Assembly (NCBI RefSeq): GCF_019443425.1
Contig: NZ_CP080382.1
Location: 3,038,001-3,102,000 of the forward strand
Direction: 5' to 3'
DNA from: Arthrobacter sp. PAMC25284
Lineage (GTDB): Bacteria > Actinomycetota > Actinomycetes > Actinomycetales > Micrococcaceae
Length of the DNA stretch: 64,000 nucleotides
Shown: positions 37,023 to 46,387 of the stretch, one piece after another
Numbering within the stretch: the stretch's first letter is position 1
How the letters are laid out: every line of letters starts with the position of its first letter
Notes under the pieces: model-generated
The model's input: only the letters and a program-made list of their open reading frames with translations
Databases searched by the model: none
Told to the model about the DNA's origin: nothing
Program-made: the position numbers and the translations under genes

Positions 37023-37178
37023 ATGACCAAATGGGAGTACGCCACGATTCCGCTCATCATCCACGCCACCAAGCAGATCCTGGATCAGTGGGGCGAAGAC
37101 GGTTGGGAGCTTGTACAAGTAATTACGGGACCGGATGGAAACGGTCTGGTCGCCTACCTGAAGCGGGAGAAGCAGTAG
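37023..37178 (+). CDS. DUF4177 small protein
   Basis: A 51-residue protein, MTKWEYATIPLI to YLKREKQ, with the family pattern KWEY, ILDQWGEDGWELVQV and a final LKR. This is the DUF4177 family, of unknown function and common in actinobacteria next to RidA genes. It stops two bases before the RidA ATG. No ribosome-binding site; a leaderless start is likely. Confidence 0.85.
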   Translation: MTKWEYATIPLIIHATKQILDQWGEDGWELVQVITGPDGNGLVAYLKREKQ

Positions 37179-37180
37179 CC

Positions 37181-37753
37181 ATGAGCACCCCAGCAGAAGC
37201 GCCGGCAGGCCCCGAAAACTCCTCCGGCGCCGATGGCGCCGCGAACACCGGTACGGCGGTGGGACCGTCCGCCGTCGAACAGCGACTGGCCGAACTCGGC
37301 CTGGCCCTGCCCGACGTCGCGGCCCCGGTGGCTGCCTATGTTCCCGCAATGATCTCCGGAAACCACGTCTACACCTCCGGGCAGCTGCCGTTCATCGGCG
37401 GCAAGCTCGAGGCTACGGGGAAAGTCTCCGCCGGCACGGAGGGCGCTTCCGACGAGCCCACAGTGTCGCCGGAAGCGGCCAAGGAATACGCCGCGGTGTG
37501 CGCCGTGAACGCCCTGGCTGCGGTCAAGAGTGTCATCGGCGACCTGGACCGCATCACCCGGATCGTCAAGGTCGTCGGCTTCGTCGCCTCCGATCCGTCC
37601 TTCACCGGCCAGCCCGGCGTCATCAACGGTGCCTCTGAACTCCTCGGAAAAGTCCTTGGCGACGCCGGCCAGCATGCCCGCTCGGCCGTCGGCGTCGCAG
37701 TCCTTCCGCTCGACTCTCCCGTAGAAGTCGAACTGATCGCCGAATTCACGTAA
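37181..37753 (+). CDS. RidA family protein
   Basis: A 190-residue member of the RidA/YjgF family of enamine/imine deaminases. The RidA domain begins near residue 30 (RLAELGLALPDVAAPVAAYVPA) and includes SGNHVYTSGQLPF, AVCAVNALAAVKSVIGDLDR and the late SAVGVAVLPLDSPVEVE. The strictly conserved substrate-binding Arg of archetypal RidA is not obvious at the end (GQHARSAVGV may supply it). The first 30 residues are a low-complexity extension. It sits between DUF4177 and NUDIX genes in one probable operon. Confidence 0.85.
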   Translation: MSTPAEAPAGPENSSGADGAANTGTAVGPSAVEQRLAELGLALPDVAAPVAAYVPAMISGNHVYTSGQLPFIGGKLEATGKVSAGTEGASDEPTVSPEAAKEYAAVCAVNALAAVKSVIGDLDRITRIVKVVGFVASDPSFTGQPGVINGASELLGKVLGDAGQHARSAVGVAVLPLDSPVEVELIAEFT

Positions 37754-37768
37754 GGTCCGGTTAGTTCT

Positions 37769-38680
37769 TTGCCTCAGTTAGCACGCCGATTGTTCGCCCT
37801 ACCCGAAGACCTCGAGGGGGCGGCGCGCAGTTGGCTCGAACATGGGGAACGCACACCGCGCGCCCCCCGGTTTGCCTCGTCCGTAGTCCTGCTGCGGGAT
37901 TCACCGACAGGTCTGGAGACCTGGCTCGGCTACCGGCCGGGGTCATCGCCGCTGGGCGTGCTCGCCTTCCCGGGCGGGTCGCTGGAGGCCTCGGATGACG
38001 ACGCCGTCGGCTGGCTTGGCCCGTCGCCCCAGCACTGGGCCGAGCAGATGGGGACGGACGACATCGGGCTGGTCCGGCGCCACGTGATCGGCGCCATCCG
38101 CGAACTGTTTGAGGAGACCGGCATCCTGCTGGCAGGCCCGGACGTGTCCACCACGGTGGAAGGGACGTCCGGCGCCGAATGGATGCGGGCCAGGGTGGCC
38201 GTTGCGGAGCAGGAAAAGACCTTCACCGAGATCCTGGCCAAGCGCGGGCTCTCGGTACGCACCGACCTGCTCAGGCCGCTGGTGAATTGGCTGAGCCCGG
38301 ACTTCGCGCACCGCCGGTTTAATACCCGCTATTTCGCGGCCACGCAGCCGGTAAACCAGCAGCCGACGCTGCTCGCGAGCAAGGGGGTGTGGGGCCGGTG
38401 GGTGTGTGCCGGCAACGTCATCAATGAACGCGACACCACGGCCCTCGGCGATGAGGTCGGCCAGGAGAACACGGCCGGACGGACGCTCGGCGAGCTGCTC
38501 GTCCCGGGATCGGAAATCATGCTCGAGAAGATGGCATCGGCAAACGGCTGTATCGCCTACCTCAGCTACAAGCGCAAGGCCCATGTCTATAAGCCCCTGC
38601 TGGTCGAGGAAGACGGCCGGCTTATGCTCGAAGTCGAGGCGGCCACGAGGGTAGTGGGCGAACCCCAGCGCGAACGCTGA
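37769..38680 (+). CDS. NUDIX hydrolase (NUDT19-like layout)
   Basis: A 303-residue protein. FPGGSLEASDDD and, after an insertion of about 35 residues, IRELFEETGILLAG form a split Nudix box, as in larger acyl-CoA-type Nudix proteins. Further conserved pieces are RPLVNWLSPDFAHRRFNTRYF and LEKMASANGCIAYLSYKRKA. It probably cleaves a nucleoside diphosphate derivative. The frame opens just after the RidA stop; TTG 37769 is the first usable start and no ribosome-binding site is convincing. Confidence 0.82.
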   Translation: MPQLARRLFALPEDLEGAARSWLEHGERTPRAPRFASSVVLLRDSPTGLETWLGYRPGSSPLGVLAFPGGSLEASDDDAVGWLGPSPQHWAEQMGTDDIGLVRRHVIGAIRELFEETGILLAGPDVSTTVEGTSGAEWMRARVAVAEQEKTFTEILAKRGLSVRTDLLRPLVNWLSPDFAHRRFNTRYFAATQPVNQQPTLLASKGVWGRWVCAGNVINERDTTALGDEVGQENTAGRTLGELLVPGSEIMLEKMASANGCIAYLSYKRKAHVYKPLLVEEDGRLMLEVEAATRVVGEPQRER

Positions 38681-38730
38681 GCCCTGGGCGCCTCGTCAGC
38701 CCACTTCTCCCGTTCGCTTCGCCAGCAACC

Positions 38731-38809
38731 GGACATGCTCCGTCCTGCGACCGGCGGACGGACATGACAGCAATATGCTCATTCCCCGGCCGCAAGACTG
38801 GGCATGTCC
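38731..38809. repeat. GGACATGC/GCATGTCC intergenic repeat, copy C
   Basis: Between the convergent NUDIX and crp genes. GGACATGCTC (38731-38740), GGACATG (38760-38766) with ATGCTCATTCC (38775-38785), then GGGCATGTCC (38800-38809). It shares core and order with copies A and B. Confidence 0.55.
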
Positions 38810-38832
38810 GCCGGGGCGACGGCGACAAAATA

Positions 38833-38872
38833 CCGAAGGCCGGCTCCCAGAATGAACGGGGCCGGCCTTCGG
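38833..38872 (-). terminator. Terminator hairpin of crp
   Basis: A perfect 12-bp stem CCGAAGGCCGGC/GCCGGCCTTCGG with a 16-base loop, 22 bases beyond the crp stop. On the minus strand it is followed by TATTTTG, a short U-rich tract. Confidence 0.75.
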
Positions 38873-38894
38873 TAGGTGAGGCTGCTGCCTTGGT

Positions 38895-39572
38895 CTAGCG
38901 GGAGCGCTGACGCAATCGCTGCATGTCGAGAATGACGACGGCGCGGGCCTCGAGCCGCAGCCAGCCGCGCTGGACGAACTCGGCGAGGGCCTTGTTGACG
39001 GTTTCGCGCGAAGCGCCGACCAGCTGGGCCAGTTCTTCCTGCGTGAGCTCGTGGGCGACCAGGACGCCGTCTGTCGCGGGACGGCCGAACCGGTCGGCCA
39101 GATCCAGAAGCGCCTTGGCCACACGGCCGGGGACGTCCGAGAAGACAAGATCCGAGAGGGAGTCGTTGGTACGGCGCAGGCGGCGGGCCAGGGCCTGAAG
39201 CAACTGGGCCGAGACCTCCGGACGCGTGCGCAGCAGACCGTTCAGGCTCTCGTTCTTCAAACCTGCCAGGCGGGTCTCCGAGACGGCGGTTGCGGTGGCC
39301 GTGCGCGGGCTCGGGTCAAACAGCGCCATCTCGCCGAAAAGCTCACCCGGGCCGAGGATGGCCAGCAGCGACTCGCGGCCGTCCGGTGATGTGCGGCCGA
39401 GCTTTACCTTGCCGGAGACAATGAAGTAGAGCTGGTCGCCCTGGTCGCCTTCCCGGAATACCGAGGCTCCGCGTGAGAGGTCCACCTCGGTGAGTTCGTC
39501 CGTCAGCAGACGGAATGCCTCGTCGTCGAGCGTGGCGAACAACGGTGCGCGGCGCAATACCTCGATATCCAT
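38895..39572 (-). CDS. crp: Crp/Fnr-family transcriptional regulator (GlxR/Crp-like)
   Basis: A 225-residue regulator. The cyclic-nucleotide-binding domain (about 10-125) has the phosphate-binding cassette GELFGEMALFDPSPRTATA, consistent with cAMP binding. The C-terminal winged helix has LTQEELAQLVGASRETVNKA. Orthologues in actinobacteria are global regulators of carbon metabolism and respiration. ATG 39572 follows CAGGAGATTTC. It diverges from the MarP-like protease gene. Confidence 0.93.
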   Translation of the reverse strand: MDIEVLRRAPLFATLDDEAFRLLTDELTEVDLSRGASVFREGDQGDQLYFIVSGKVKLGRTSPDGRESLLAILGPGELFGEMALFDPSPRTATATAVSETRLAGLKNESLNGLLRTRPEVSAQLLQALARRLRRTNDSLSDLVFSDVPGRVAKALLDLADRFGRPATDGVLVAHELTQEELAQLVGASRETVNKALAEFVQRGWLRLEARAVVILDMQRLRQRSR

Positions 39573-39751
39573 GAAATCTCCTGACTAACTGTTTCGGCTG
39601 GGGCGCTTCCGTCATTGTTTCAGAATTTTGGCGCTTCTGTGACGCGATTGGCATACAAGCGCCCCCTCGGCGGCCGAACCATGGGACCGGGCCGGGGAAA
39701 CTGTCAGCCTGCACCGGTAGAATCGGGGACTAATACTCTATAAGGAGCACG

Positions 39752-40936
39752 GTGTTCGGCTTGACCATTTTGGACCTGGTGTTGATCGCGATGCTCGTGT
39801 CCTACCTGATCCACGGATTGCGCAACGGCTTCCTGGTGACGGTGGGCGGCGTTGCCGGATTCGCCGCGGGCGCGGTGGCGGCCTTCGTCTCCGTCCCCAT
39901 CGTCAGTGGACTCGTCAGCGACAGCGGCTGGCGGCTGACGGCGATCCTGGGTACCGCCGTCGTGCTGATGATGCTCGGGCACGGTCTGGGCACCATGATC
40001 GGACGTTCAATCCGGGGTGCCGTGCGGATCCGGCACCTGCGCCGGGCAGACCGTTTGGCCGGTGGCGGCGTCAACGTGGTGGTGTCAGCCCTCGTCATGT
40101 CGATGCTGGCGTTCAGTATCGGTAGCCTCGGCGTTCCGGTTGTGTCCCGGCAACTCGCCGAATCGAAGGTCATCCGGCTCATCGACGGGATGACCCCGAC
40201 GCCGGTCAAGACGTCCATGGCCCAGTTGCGGTCGGCAGTAATCGGTGAAGGCATCCCGACACTCCTGGATGGGTTCGGCCAGGACTTGCCGGTTGCCATC
40301 CCAAATACCAGCACGAATACGCCGGCGCTCAATGCCGCGGCCGCATCGGTGCTGAAGATTGCCGGGACGGCCTACCAGTGCGGTCAGAACCAGACCGGCA
40401 CCGGTTTCGTCGTCTCACCGGGGCGCGTTGTGACGAATGCCCATGTGGTCGCCGGAGTCACGGAACCTGTGGTGGAAATGCCCGGCGGCGGAGCGCTCCC
40501 GGGCCAGGTGGTGTACTTCGATACCCGCCACGACCTTGCCGTCCTCGCGGTGAACGGTCTCCCGACAGCGCCGCTGGCGCTCAGTGCCGACCTGCCCTCC
40601 GGCAGCCCGGCCGCGTTCGCCGGATATCCGCACGGCGGTCCCTTCCAGTCCAAGCCAGCCACGGTGCAGGACATCGCGTCGGTTCTGGTGCCTGATATCT
40701 ACGGTGAGAACCCCTCACCGGCGGACGTTTACCGGCTGGCCGGTGACGTCCAGCCCGGTAACTCCGGCGGGCCGCTGCTGACAATGGACGGGCAGGTGGC
40801 CGGCGTGATCTTCGCGAAGGCTACGACCGGATCCGCCCAGGGCTTTGCGATCACTATGCAGGACCTTGGGCCGGTGGTTGCCCAGGCCCCGGGATTGGGG
40901 AACGCCGTCTCCTCCGGGCAGTGCATTAGCAAATAG
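39752..40936 (+). CDS. MarP-like membrane serine protease (CvpA-like helices plus trypsin-like domain)
   Basis: A 394-residue protein. Four membrane helices (about 5-25, 30-50, 62-82, 105-125) form a CvpA/colicin V-like N-terminal half. The periplasm-side chymotrypsin-fold protease has TNAHVVAG (His), YFDTRHDLAVLAV (Asp) and VQPGNSGGPLL (Ser). Cys at about 210 and near the C-terminus (GQCISK) could form the disulfide known in Mycobacterium MarP. GTG 39752 follows AAGGAG. It is oriented away from crp and converges with DUF2332. Confidence 0.9.
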   Translation: MFGLTILDLVLIAMLVSYLIHGLRNGFLVTVGGVAGFAAGAVAAFVSVPIVSGLVSDSGWRLTAILGTAVVLMMLGHGLGTMIGRSIRGAVRIRHLRRADRLAGGGVNVVVSALVMSMLAFSIGSLGVPVVSRQLAESKVIRLIDGMTPTPVKTSMAQLRSAVIGEGIPTLLDGFGQDLPVAIPNTSTNTPALNAAAASVLKIAGTAYQCGQNQTGTGFVVSPGRVVTNAHVVAGVTEPVVEMPGGGALPGQVVYFDTRHDLAVLAVNGLPTAPLALSADLPSGSPAAFAGYPHGGPFQSKPATVQDIASVLVPDIYGENPSPADVYRLAGDVQPGNSGGPLLTMDGQVAGVIFAKATTGSAQGFAITMQDLGPVVAQAPGLGNAVSSGQCISK

Positions 40937-40941
40937 TGCCG

Positions 40942-41991
40942 CTAGAGCCATTCCAGGCTCTGGCCGTGCGGGCCGGTGATGGCCGTGGGGCGGCTGTTGT
41001 GCAGCAGCAGGAACCGGCCGCGGAGACGGTCGGCGTCCATTTCCTCGACCACGGCGGAGCCGTCCGCCTGCATCATCACCCCGTGGCCTTCGTTGGACAG
41101 CCAGTGACAGCCGCGGCCGGAGGCGAGCCGCGCGACGGTGCTGCGGAACAGCGAACGGCCTCCGGCATCCAGATAGGGCATGACCGCGCTGTGGAACACC
41201 ACCAGGGCCGCGTCCGCCGGCGCCTGTGCGGCGAGCGCCTCAAGCTGGACATTGAGGTCGCCGGCCACGAGCAGTGGCGGATGTTCCCTCGCGATGCTGA
41301 TCGCCTGGCGCAGCCGCTCGCGCCGGAAGTCCTGCTCCGGCCAGATCAGAGCCTCCAGCCAGGCGACGTCGTCGGCGTCGCGGACGTCCAATGGATGCAG
41401 GTCTATGCCGGCCCGCCACACGACCCGGGGCAGCCCGGCCGGGACCGGGACCGGACCGGTCACCGCGCAGCGCAGGACGGGGAAGCCTCCCGGCGGGGCG
41501 CCGTCAGGGTCGATCCTTGTCATCTGGCTCCCGCCGGCGTCGAACGCATAGCCGTAGTGGTCCGGGAACAGGTTCAGCCCTGCGGAGGCGCCCACCTCGA
41601 GGAGGGCCAGCGGTCTGCCTTCGGCTGCGGCAATCTGGGCGAGGGACGGCAGCAGGGTGGCGCAGCGCCCGGCCTCGTTGGTCTGGGTGGCCCGCGAGAG
41701 CACGATCCGTGACACATCGTCCCAATGAGCGTCCAGGAAAGCCCGGAACTCGGGGTATGGGCTGATCTCCGCGCCGAGGAACCGGGCCGCCGCGAGCATC
41801 AGCAGCGGCTGCCGCTTGTGGTGCGGCCACTGCTCGATCCGCAGGATCAGCTCCGGGTCCCCGGCGACGCCCACAGACCATTCCGCGTAGCAGGCCGAGG
41901 ATCCGGGGGCATCCACGGTGCCGAAGTGCCGGTACCAGTCCGCGGTTCCCGCGCCGGTCCCGTGACCGGCGGCGGTCTCTGTGGGGGACAT
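40942..41991 (-). CDS. DUF2332 family protein
   Basis: A 349-residue protein of the DUF2332 family, characteristic of actinobacteria. Visible family segments: WYRHFGTVDAPGSSACYAEW near the N-terminus, EVGASAGLNLFPDHYGY, RAGIDLHPLDVRDADDVAWL, and VVFHSAVMPYLD. The EVGASAG stretch resembles an SAM-binding methyltransferase loop, but the activity is unknown. Its ATG is two bases after the aroQ stop, so the pair is an operon. Confidence 0.85.
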   Translation of the reverse strand: MSPTETAAGHGTGAGTADWYRHFGTVDAPGSSACYAEWSVGVAGDPELILRIEQWPHHKRQPLLMLAAARFLGAEISPYPEFRAFLDAHWDDVSRIVLSRATQTNEAGRCATLLPSLAQIAAAEGRPLALLEVGASAGLNLFPDHYGYAFDAGGSQMTRIDPDGAPPGGFPVLRCAVTGPVPVPAGLPRVVWRAGIDLHPLDVRDADDVAWLEALIWPEQDFRRERLRQAISIAREHPPLLVAGDLNVQLEALAAQAPADAALVVFHSAVMPYLDAGGRSLFRSTVARLASGRGCHWLSNEGHGVMMQADGSAVVEEMDADRLRGRFLLLHNSRPTAITGPHGQSLEWL

Positions 41992-41993
41992 GC

Positions 41994-42467
41994 TCAGCCC
42001 TGGTGCGTGTGCAGCCCGGCGAGGTACTCCACCGCGAAGCGGTAGCCCATAATTCCGGCCCCGGCGATTACGGCCTTGCTGACGCCGGCAAGATAGGAAT
42101 GGTGGCGGAACTCCTCCCGGGCATGGACGTTGGTGATGTGAACCTCGACGGCGGGAAGCTGGACGGCGGAAATGGCGTCCCGGAGGGCTATCGACGTGTG
42201 CGTGTAGGCCCCCGCGTTGAGCACGATCCCGATGGCCTTATCCCGCGCAGCGTGGATGGCGTCCACGAGGGCTCCTTCATGGTTGGACTGGAAGCACTCC
42301 ACCTCCAGGCCATGCGCGGCGCCGGTGTCTTTGGCGAGCTGTTCGACGTCGGCCAGCGTCGCGGTGCCATACTTCTCGGGTTCGCGCGTGCCGAGCAGGT
42401 TCAGGTTGGGTCCGTTGAGAACCAGGATGGTGCCGCGGCCGGAGCCGGCAGGTGTGGCTTCACTCAT
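41994..42467 (-). CDS. aroQ: Type II 3-dehydroquinate dehydratase
   Basis: A 157-residue enzyme of the shikimate pathway converting 3-dehydroquinate to 3-dehydroshikimate. The active-site segments are [20 protein letters not shown] (Arg, Tyr), [32 protein letters not shown] (catalytic His) and [12 protein letters not shown] 42467 is used, since MSEATP leads directly to the family start. No other aro genes are nearby. Confidence 0.95.
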   Translation of the reverse strand: MSEATPAGSGRGTILVLNGPNLNLLGTREPEKYGTATLADVEQLAKDTGAAHGLEVECFQSNHEGALVDAIHAARDKAIGIVLNAGAYTHTSIALRDAISAVQLPAVEVHITNVHAREEFRHHSYLAGVSKAVIAGAGIMGYRFAVEYLAGLHTHQG

Positions 42468-42562
42468 GCCAGCCAATGTATCGCGTTTGGCTGCCTGGCT
42501 GGCCGTTCACCGTCCGCGGCCGCTGTTTCAACGACGCAGGCCGGAACTTCTGCCTGGCCGTG

Positions 42563-42934
42563 CTACGCCGCGAGCAATCTGGCAAGGCGCCGCAGCGCCA
42601 GGCAGCAAACAGCCAGGTAGGCAGGCGCCCACCACGGCACGGTAAACGTCACGCGGCAGCCACCGGCCTCCGGCGTGACGCGGTGGCCGGTGGCCGCCAC
42701 CCCGGCAACGGACCACGCCCAATAGCGGCCCGGCTCGAACGACGTCACCCGGAACGGCAGCCGGAGGCCCAAAGCGGTGCCCACCGTGCCGGAACTGTCG
42801 GGCCCGAGCGGGGCTGCAGACAGCACCGCGGACCGGACGGAGGGCCCCCAGACCGGCCAGTACCCGACGTCGGCCAGCACTGCCCACGCCTGTTCGGCCG
42901 GAACGCCGAAGTGCCGCGAGACGGAGAATGTCAC
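42563..42934 (-). CDS. SRPBCC (START/polyketide-cyclase-like) protein
   Basis: A 123-residue hydrophobic-pocket protein: VTFSVSRHFGVPAEQAWAVL, ADVGYWPVWGPSVR, RVTSFEPGRYWAWSVAG and the final helix. It probably binds a small lipid-like ligand. GTG 42934 overlaps the stop of the FAD oxidoreductase by four bases (GTGA), which sets the start and suggests joint function. Confidence 0.85.
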   Translation of the reverse strand: MTFSVSRHFGVPAEQAWAVLADVGYWPVWGPSVRSAVLSAAPLGPDSSGTVGTALGLRLPFRVTSFEPGRYWAWSVAGVAATGHRVTPEAGGCRVTFTVPWWAPAYLAVCCLALRRLARLLAA

Positions 42935-44175
42935 GTGCGCGGACCAAGGATCTCGCGTGCGGCCCGGTGGCCGCTTTCGAGCGCACCCTGGATGGAGGCC
43001 GTGTCCCGGTGGTCGCCGCAAACAACGAGCCCGGCGGAGAGCCGGAGCGGCTTCCGCGCGGCCAACGGCGGCGGCTGAGCGGGCAGGGCATCACGGATCT
43101 CGTGCCGGGCCAGCAAATCCCATTCCGCTGCGGAGGAACCAAAGATTTCTGCGGCGTGCCGTCGGATATCCTCCTCACCCGGTACCGCACGGCCGGGGCC
43201 AACCACCGCCGATGCCTGGATGAGGTGCCGTCCCGCCGGCGCGTAGCTGGGGGCAGCGTTGGAGATGACGGCGGCGTTGACCAGCGGGCCGTGCCGTGAC
43301 GGCCGTCCGTCGACGCACAGCATGGTGAGCCGGCTGGGCGGGGTGTCCGCGGCATACCAATGCGTCACCACGCCTTTCATCATCGGCGCGGCGATACCGG
43401 TCAGACCGGCTGCTCCGGCGGGGTCGGTTGCCACCACCACGTGCTCGGCACTGAGGGTCTGGTCCCCGGACCGGACCACGCTGGTATTGCCAGTCCGGGT
43501 CACGGAGTCCGCCCGGGTCCTGGTCTGCACCGGGACGTTCAGGGCATCCGCCAGTTGCTGCGGCAGTGCCCGCATGCCGTCGTGCGGCAGCCCGGGGACC
43601 CCGAGGGCAAAGGTCCGCAGCAGGGCCAGGGCGAAGTCATTGGATGTGCTGCCGTCTTCTTCCAACAGCACGCCGGCGAGGAACTGGTCCAGCACGCGGC
43701 GCAAATCGCCAGTCAGCCCGGCGCCGTCCATCGCCGCCGCGAGCGTCCTGTCCCGGCGGTGGCTGCGCCGGAGCGGGCAGAGGGCGGCCGGGGCCGCCCA
43801 GCGGATGGCCGCCAGGACAGTGGCCGGGGTGAGGACGCCGCTGCGCAGGGTGGCGGCGATCAGGGCCGGTTCACGCAGCGGGTGGGCAAGCACTGCCAGC
43901 CCGGTGTCGCGGCGTACCCCGACGCCGGCCCCGAGCGGCTGCATTCGCAGTGCTGCGGTGTCAACATAACTGCGGACGGCCGGGTACGCCGGATTGAGCA
44001 CCTGAAAGCCGCGGTCCACCAGGAACCCGTCGACTTCCTCCGTGCGGATGCGGCCCCCGACGTCGTCGGAGGACTCCCAGACGCGCACATCCCGGCCGGC
44101 GGCTTCCAGCTCGCGGGCGCACTGCAGCCCGGCGAGCCCCGCCCCTATTACCACTACGTCACATGACTCGGCCAT
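42931..44175 (-). CDS. FAD-dependent oxidoreductase (amine oxidase/desaturase-like)
   Basis: A 414-residue flavoprotein. N-terminal CDVVVIGAGLAGLQCARELE (GxGxxG) and VWESSDDVGGRIRTEEVDGF are the FAD-binding motifs of the protoporphyrinogen-oxidase/phytoene-desaturase superfamily; the C-terminal FAD contact is LVVCGDHRDTASIQGALESG. The middle substrate domain does not identify a substrate. It is coupled to an SRPBCC gene. Confidence 0.88.
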   Translation of the reverse strand: MAESCDVVVIGAGLAGLQCARELEAAGRDVRVWESSDDVGGRIRTEEVDGFLVDRGFQVLNPAYPAVRSYVDTAALRMQPLGAGVGVRRDTGLAVLAHPLREPALIAATLRSGVLTPATVLAAIRWAAPAALCPLRRSHRRDRTLAAAMDGAGLTGDLRRVLDQFLAGVLLEEDGSTSNDFALALLRTFALGVPGLPHDGMRALPQQLADALNVPVQTRTRADSVTRTGNTSVVRSGDQTLSAEHVVVATDPAGAAGLTGIAAPMMKGVVTHWYAADTPPSRLTMLCVDGRPSRHGPLVNAAVISNAAPSYAPAGRHLIQASAVVGPGRAVPGEEDIRRHAAEIFGSSAAEWDLLARHEIRDALPAQPPPLAARKPLRLSAGLVVCGDHRDTASIQGALESGHRAAREILGPRT

Positions 44176-44337
44176 GGCTCATCCTTTCACGCCCGCCGGA
44201 CCTGTTTCCGGATGAACGCGGTCCACCGCCAGCAGGTCGTGCCGGTGAAACGCGCCCGGTTCGCGGCCCCGGAAACACAAAGGCGGGACGGTCCATCCAG
44301 GATGGGCCGCCCCGCCGGTCTTCTTACCGTCCGGCAG

Positions 44338-46387
44338 CTATTTCTTCAACGACTGCGCGATCTGGGTCATCACCGTGTTGTCGGCCAGCGTGGAGGCGTC
44401 ACCGACCTCGCGGCCTTCGGCGACGTCTTTGAGCAGGCGGCGCATGATCTTGCCGGAACGGGTTTTGGGGAGTTCCGGCACGACCAGGATGGTCTTGGGT
44501 TTGGCGATCGGGCCGATTTCCTTACCCACGTGATTGCGTAGTTCCTGGACGGTCGCGTCGCCGGAATCGACGGCATCGCCGCGCAGGATCACGAACGCGA
44601 CGATGGCCTGGCCGGTGGTCTCGTCCGCGGCGCCCACAACGGCGGCTTCGGCCACGGCAGGGTGGGACACAAGGGCGGATTCAATTTCGGCGGTGGAGAG
44701 CCGGTGCCCGGAAATGTTCATCACGTCATCGACCCGGCCGAGGAGCCAGATGTCGCCGTCGTCGTCTTTCTTGGCGCCGTCGCCGGCGAAGTACATGGTT
44801 TCGAACCGGGACCAGTAGGTCTCCTTGAACCGCTCCGGATCGTTCCAGATGCCGCGCAGCATGGCCGGCCACGGCTCGCGGATCACGAGGAAACCGCCGT
44901 GGCCGTTGGGCACGGATTCGCCGAGTTCGTCAACGACGTCCACGGCGATACCGGGCAGCGGGACCTGCGCCGAGCCGGGCTTGGCCGCCGTGACACCGGG
45001 CAGCGGCGCGATCATCTGCGCCCCGGTTTCGGTCTGCCACCAGGTGTCCACGATCGGCGCCGGGGTCTCCTTTTTCTCCCCGTTCTTACCTGCGTTGCCG
45101 CCGATCACCTCGCGGTACCACATCCAGGCTTCGGGGTTGATGGGTTCCCCGACGGAGCCCAGGACCCTAATTGAGGACAGGTCGTAGCCGGCCGGGATCT
45201 CCTTGCCCCACTTCATGAAGGTCCGGATGGCCGTCGGGGCGGTGTAGAGGATGGAAACCTTGTACTTCTGAACGATTTCCCACCAGCGGCCCTGATGCGG
45301 GGAATCCGGCGTGCCCTCGTAGATGACCTGGGTGGCGCCGTTAATAAGCGGGGCATAGGCGACGTAGGAGTGGCCGGTGATCCACCCGACGTCGGCGGTG
45401 CACCAGTACACATCGGTTTCCGGGTGCAGGTCAAAGACCGCTTTGTGCGTGTAGGCGGTCTGGGTCAGGTAGCCGCCGGTGGTGTGCAGGATGCCCTTGG
45501 GCCTGCCGGTAGTCCCGGAGGTGTAGAGGATGAACAGCGGGTGTTCGGCGTCGTGGCCGACGGCGGTGTGCTCGGTAGAGGCGGCGTCCACGGTGTCCGC
45601 CCACCAGCGGTCGCGGCCCTCGGTCCAGGCCACGTCCTGGCCGTTGCGCTTGACCACGATGACGTTCTGCACGGTGTGGCCGGGCTGGACCAGGGCCTCG
45701 TCAACGGCGGGCTTGAGGGCGCTGGGTTTGCCGCGGCGGAACGTGCCGTCGGCCGTGACGACGAGCTTGGCTTCGGCGTCGTCGATCCGGGACCGGAGCG
45801 CGTCCGCGGAGAAGCCGCCAAAGACCACGGAGTGGATGGCACCGATCCGCGCGCAGGCGAGCAGCGTGATCACGGCCTCGGGGATCATGGGCAGATAGAC
45901 CGCCACACGGTCACCCTTGGCGACGCCGAGGGCCTCGAACGCGTTCGCGGCCTTCTTGACCTCTTCGGTGAGTTGCGCGTAGGTGTAGGTGCGGGTGTCG
46001 CCGGGTTCGCCTTCGAAATAAATGGCGACCCGGTCACCACGGCCGGCCTCGACGTGGCGGTCCAGCGCGTTGTATGCGGCGTTGACCTCCCCGCCGACGA
46101 ACCACTTCGCGAACGGCGGCTCGGACCAGTCAAGGGTCTGCGTGAAGTCCTTGGACCAGCTCAGCAGCCCGCGGGGCCTGCGTGGCCCAGAACGCGGGGC
46201 GGTCGGCGTCGGCCTCGGTGTATTCCTCGGCCGTGACCACGGCGTTGGCGGAGAATTCTTCGGAGGGGGCGAACCTGCGGTTTTCGTGCGACAGGTTTTC
46301 GAATGCGTCGCCCTGGCCGGATGGTGTGGCGGACAACGCGGTAGCGGGCTCGTGGGCGGTGGCGGTGCCGGGCGTCTGCTGGGACAT
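44338..46387 (-). pseudogene. acs: Acetyl-CoA synthetase, broken by a +1 frameshift
   Basis: From ATG 46387 (after GATGAGG) the first frame covers about 70 residues to [12 protein letters not shown]. One surplus base in the GGGG run at 46173-46176 (CCCC on the coding strand) shifts the frame; removing it gives [20 protein letters not shown] and an uninterrupted enzyme of 682 residues. The body has the ATP loop [21 protein letters not shown] and the C-terminal acetylation-site Lys in [12 protein letters not shown]. The enzyme activates acetate to acetyl-CoA. The protein is otherwise perfectly conserved, so sequence error is the likely cause. Confidence 0.88.

Noticed and set aside
41985..41996. 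GGGGGACATGCTCA, matching the dispersed GGACATGC repeat
   Set aside because: It is the start codon and first codons of the DUF2332 gene and has no inverse partner nearby; taken as coincidence.
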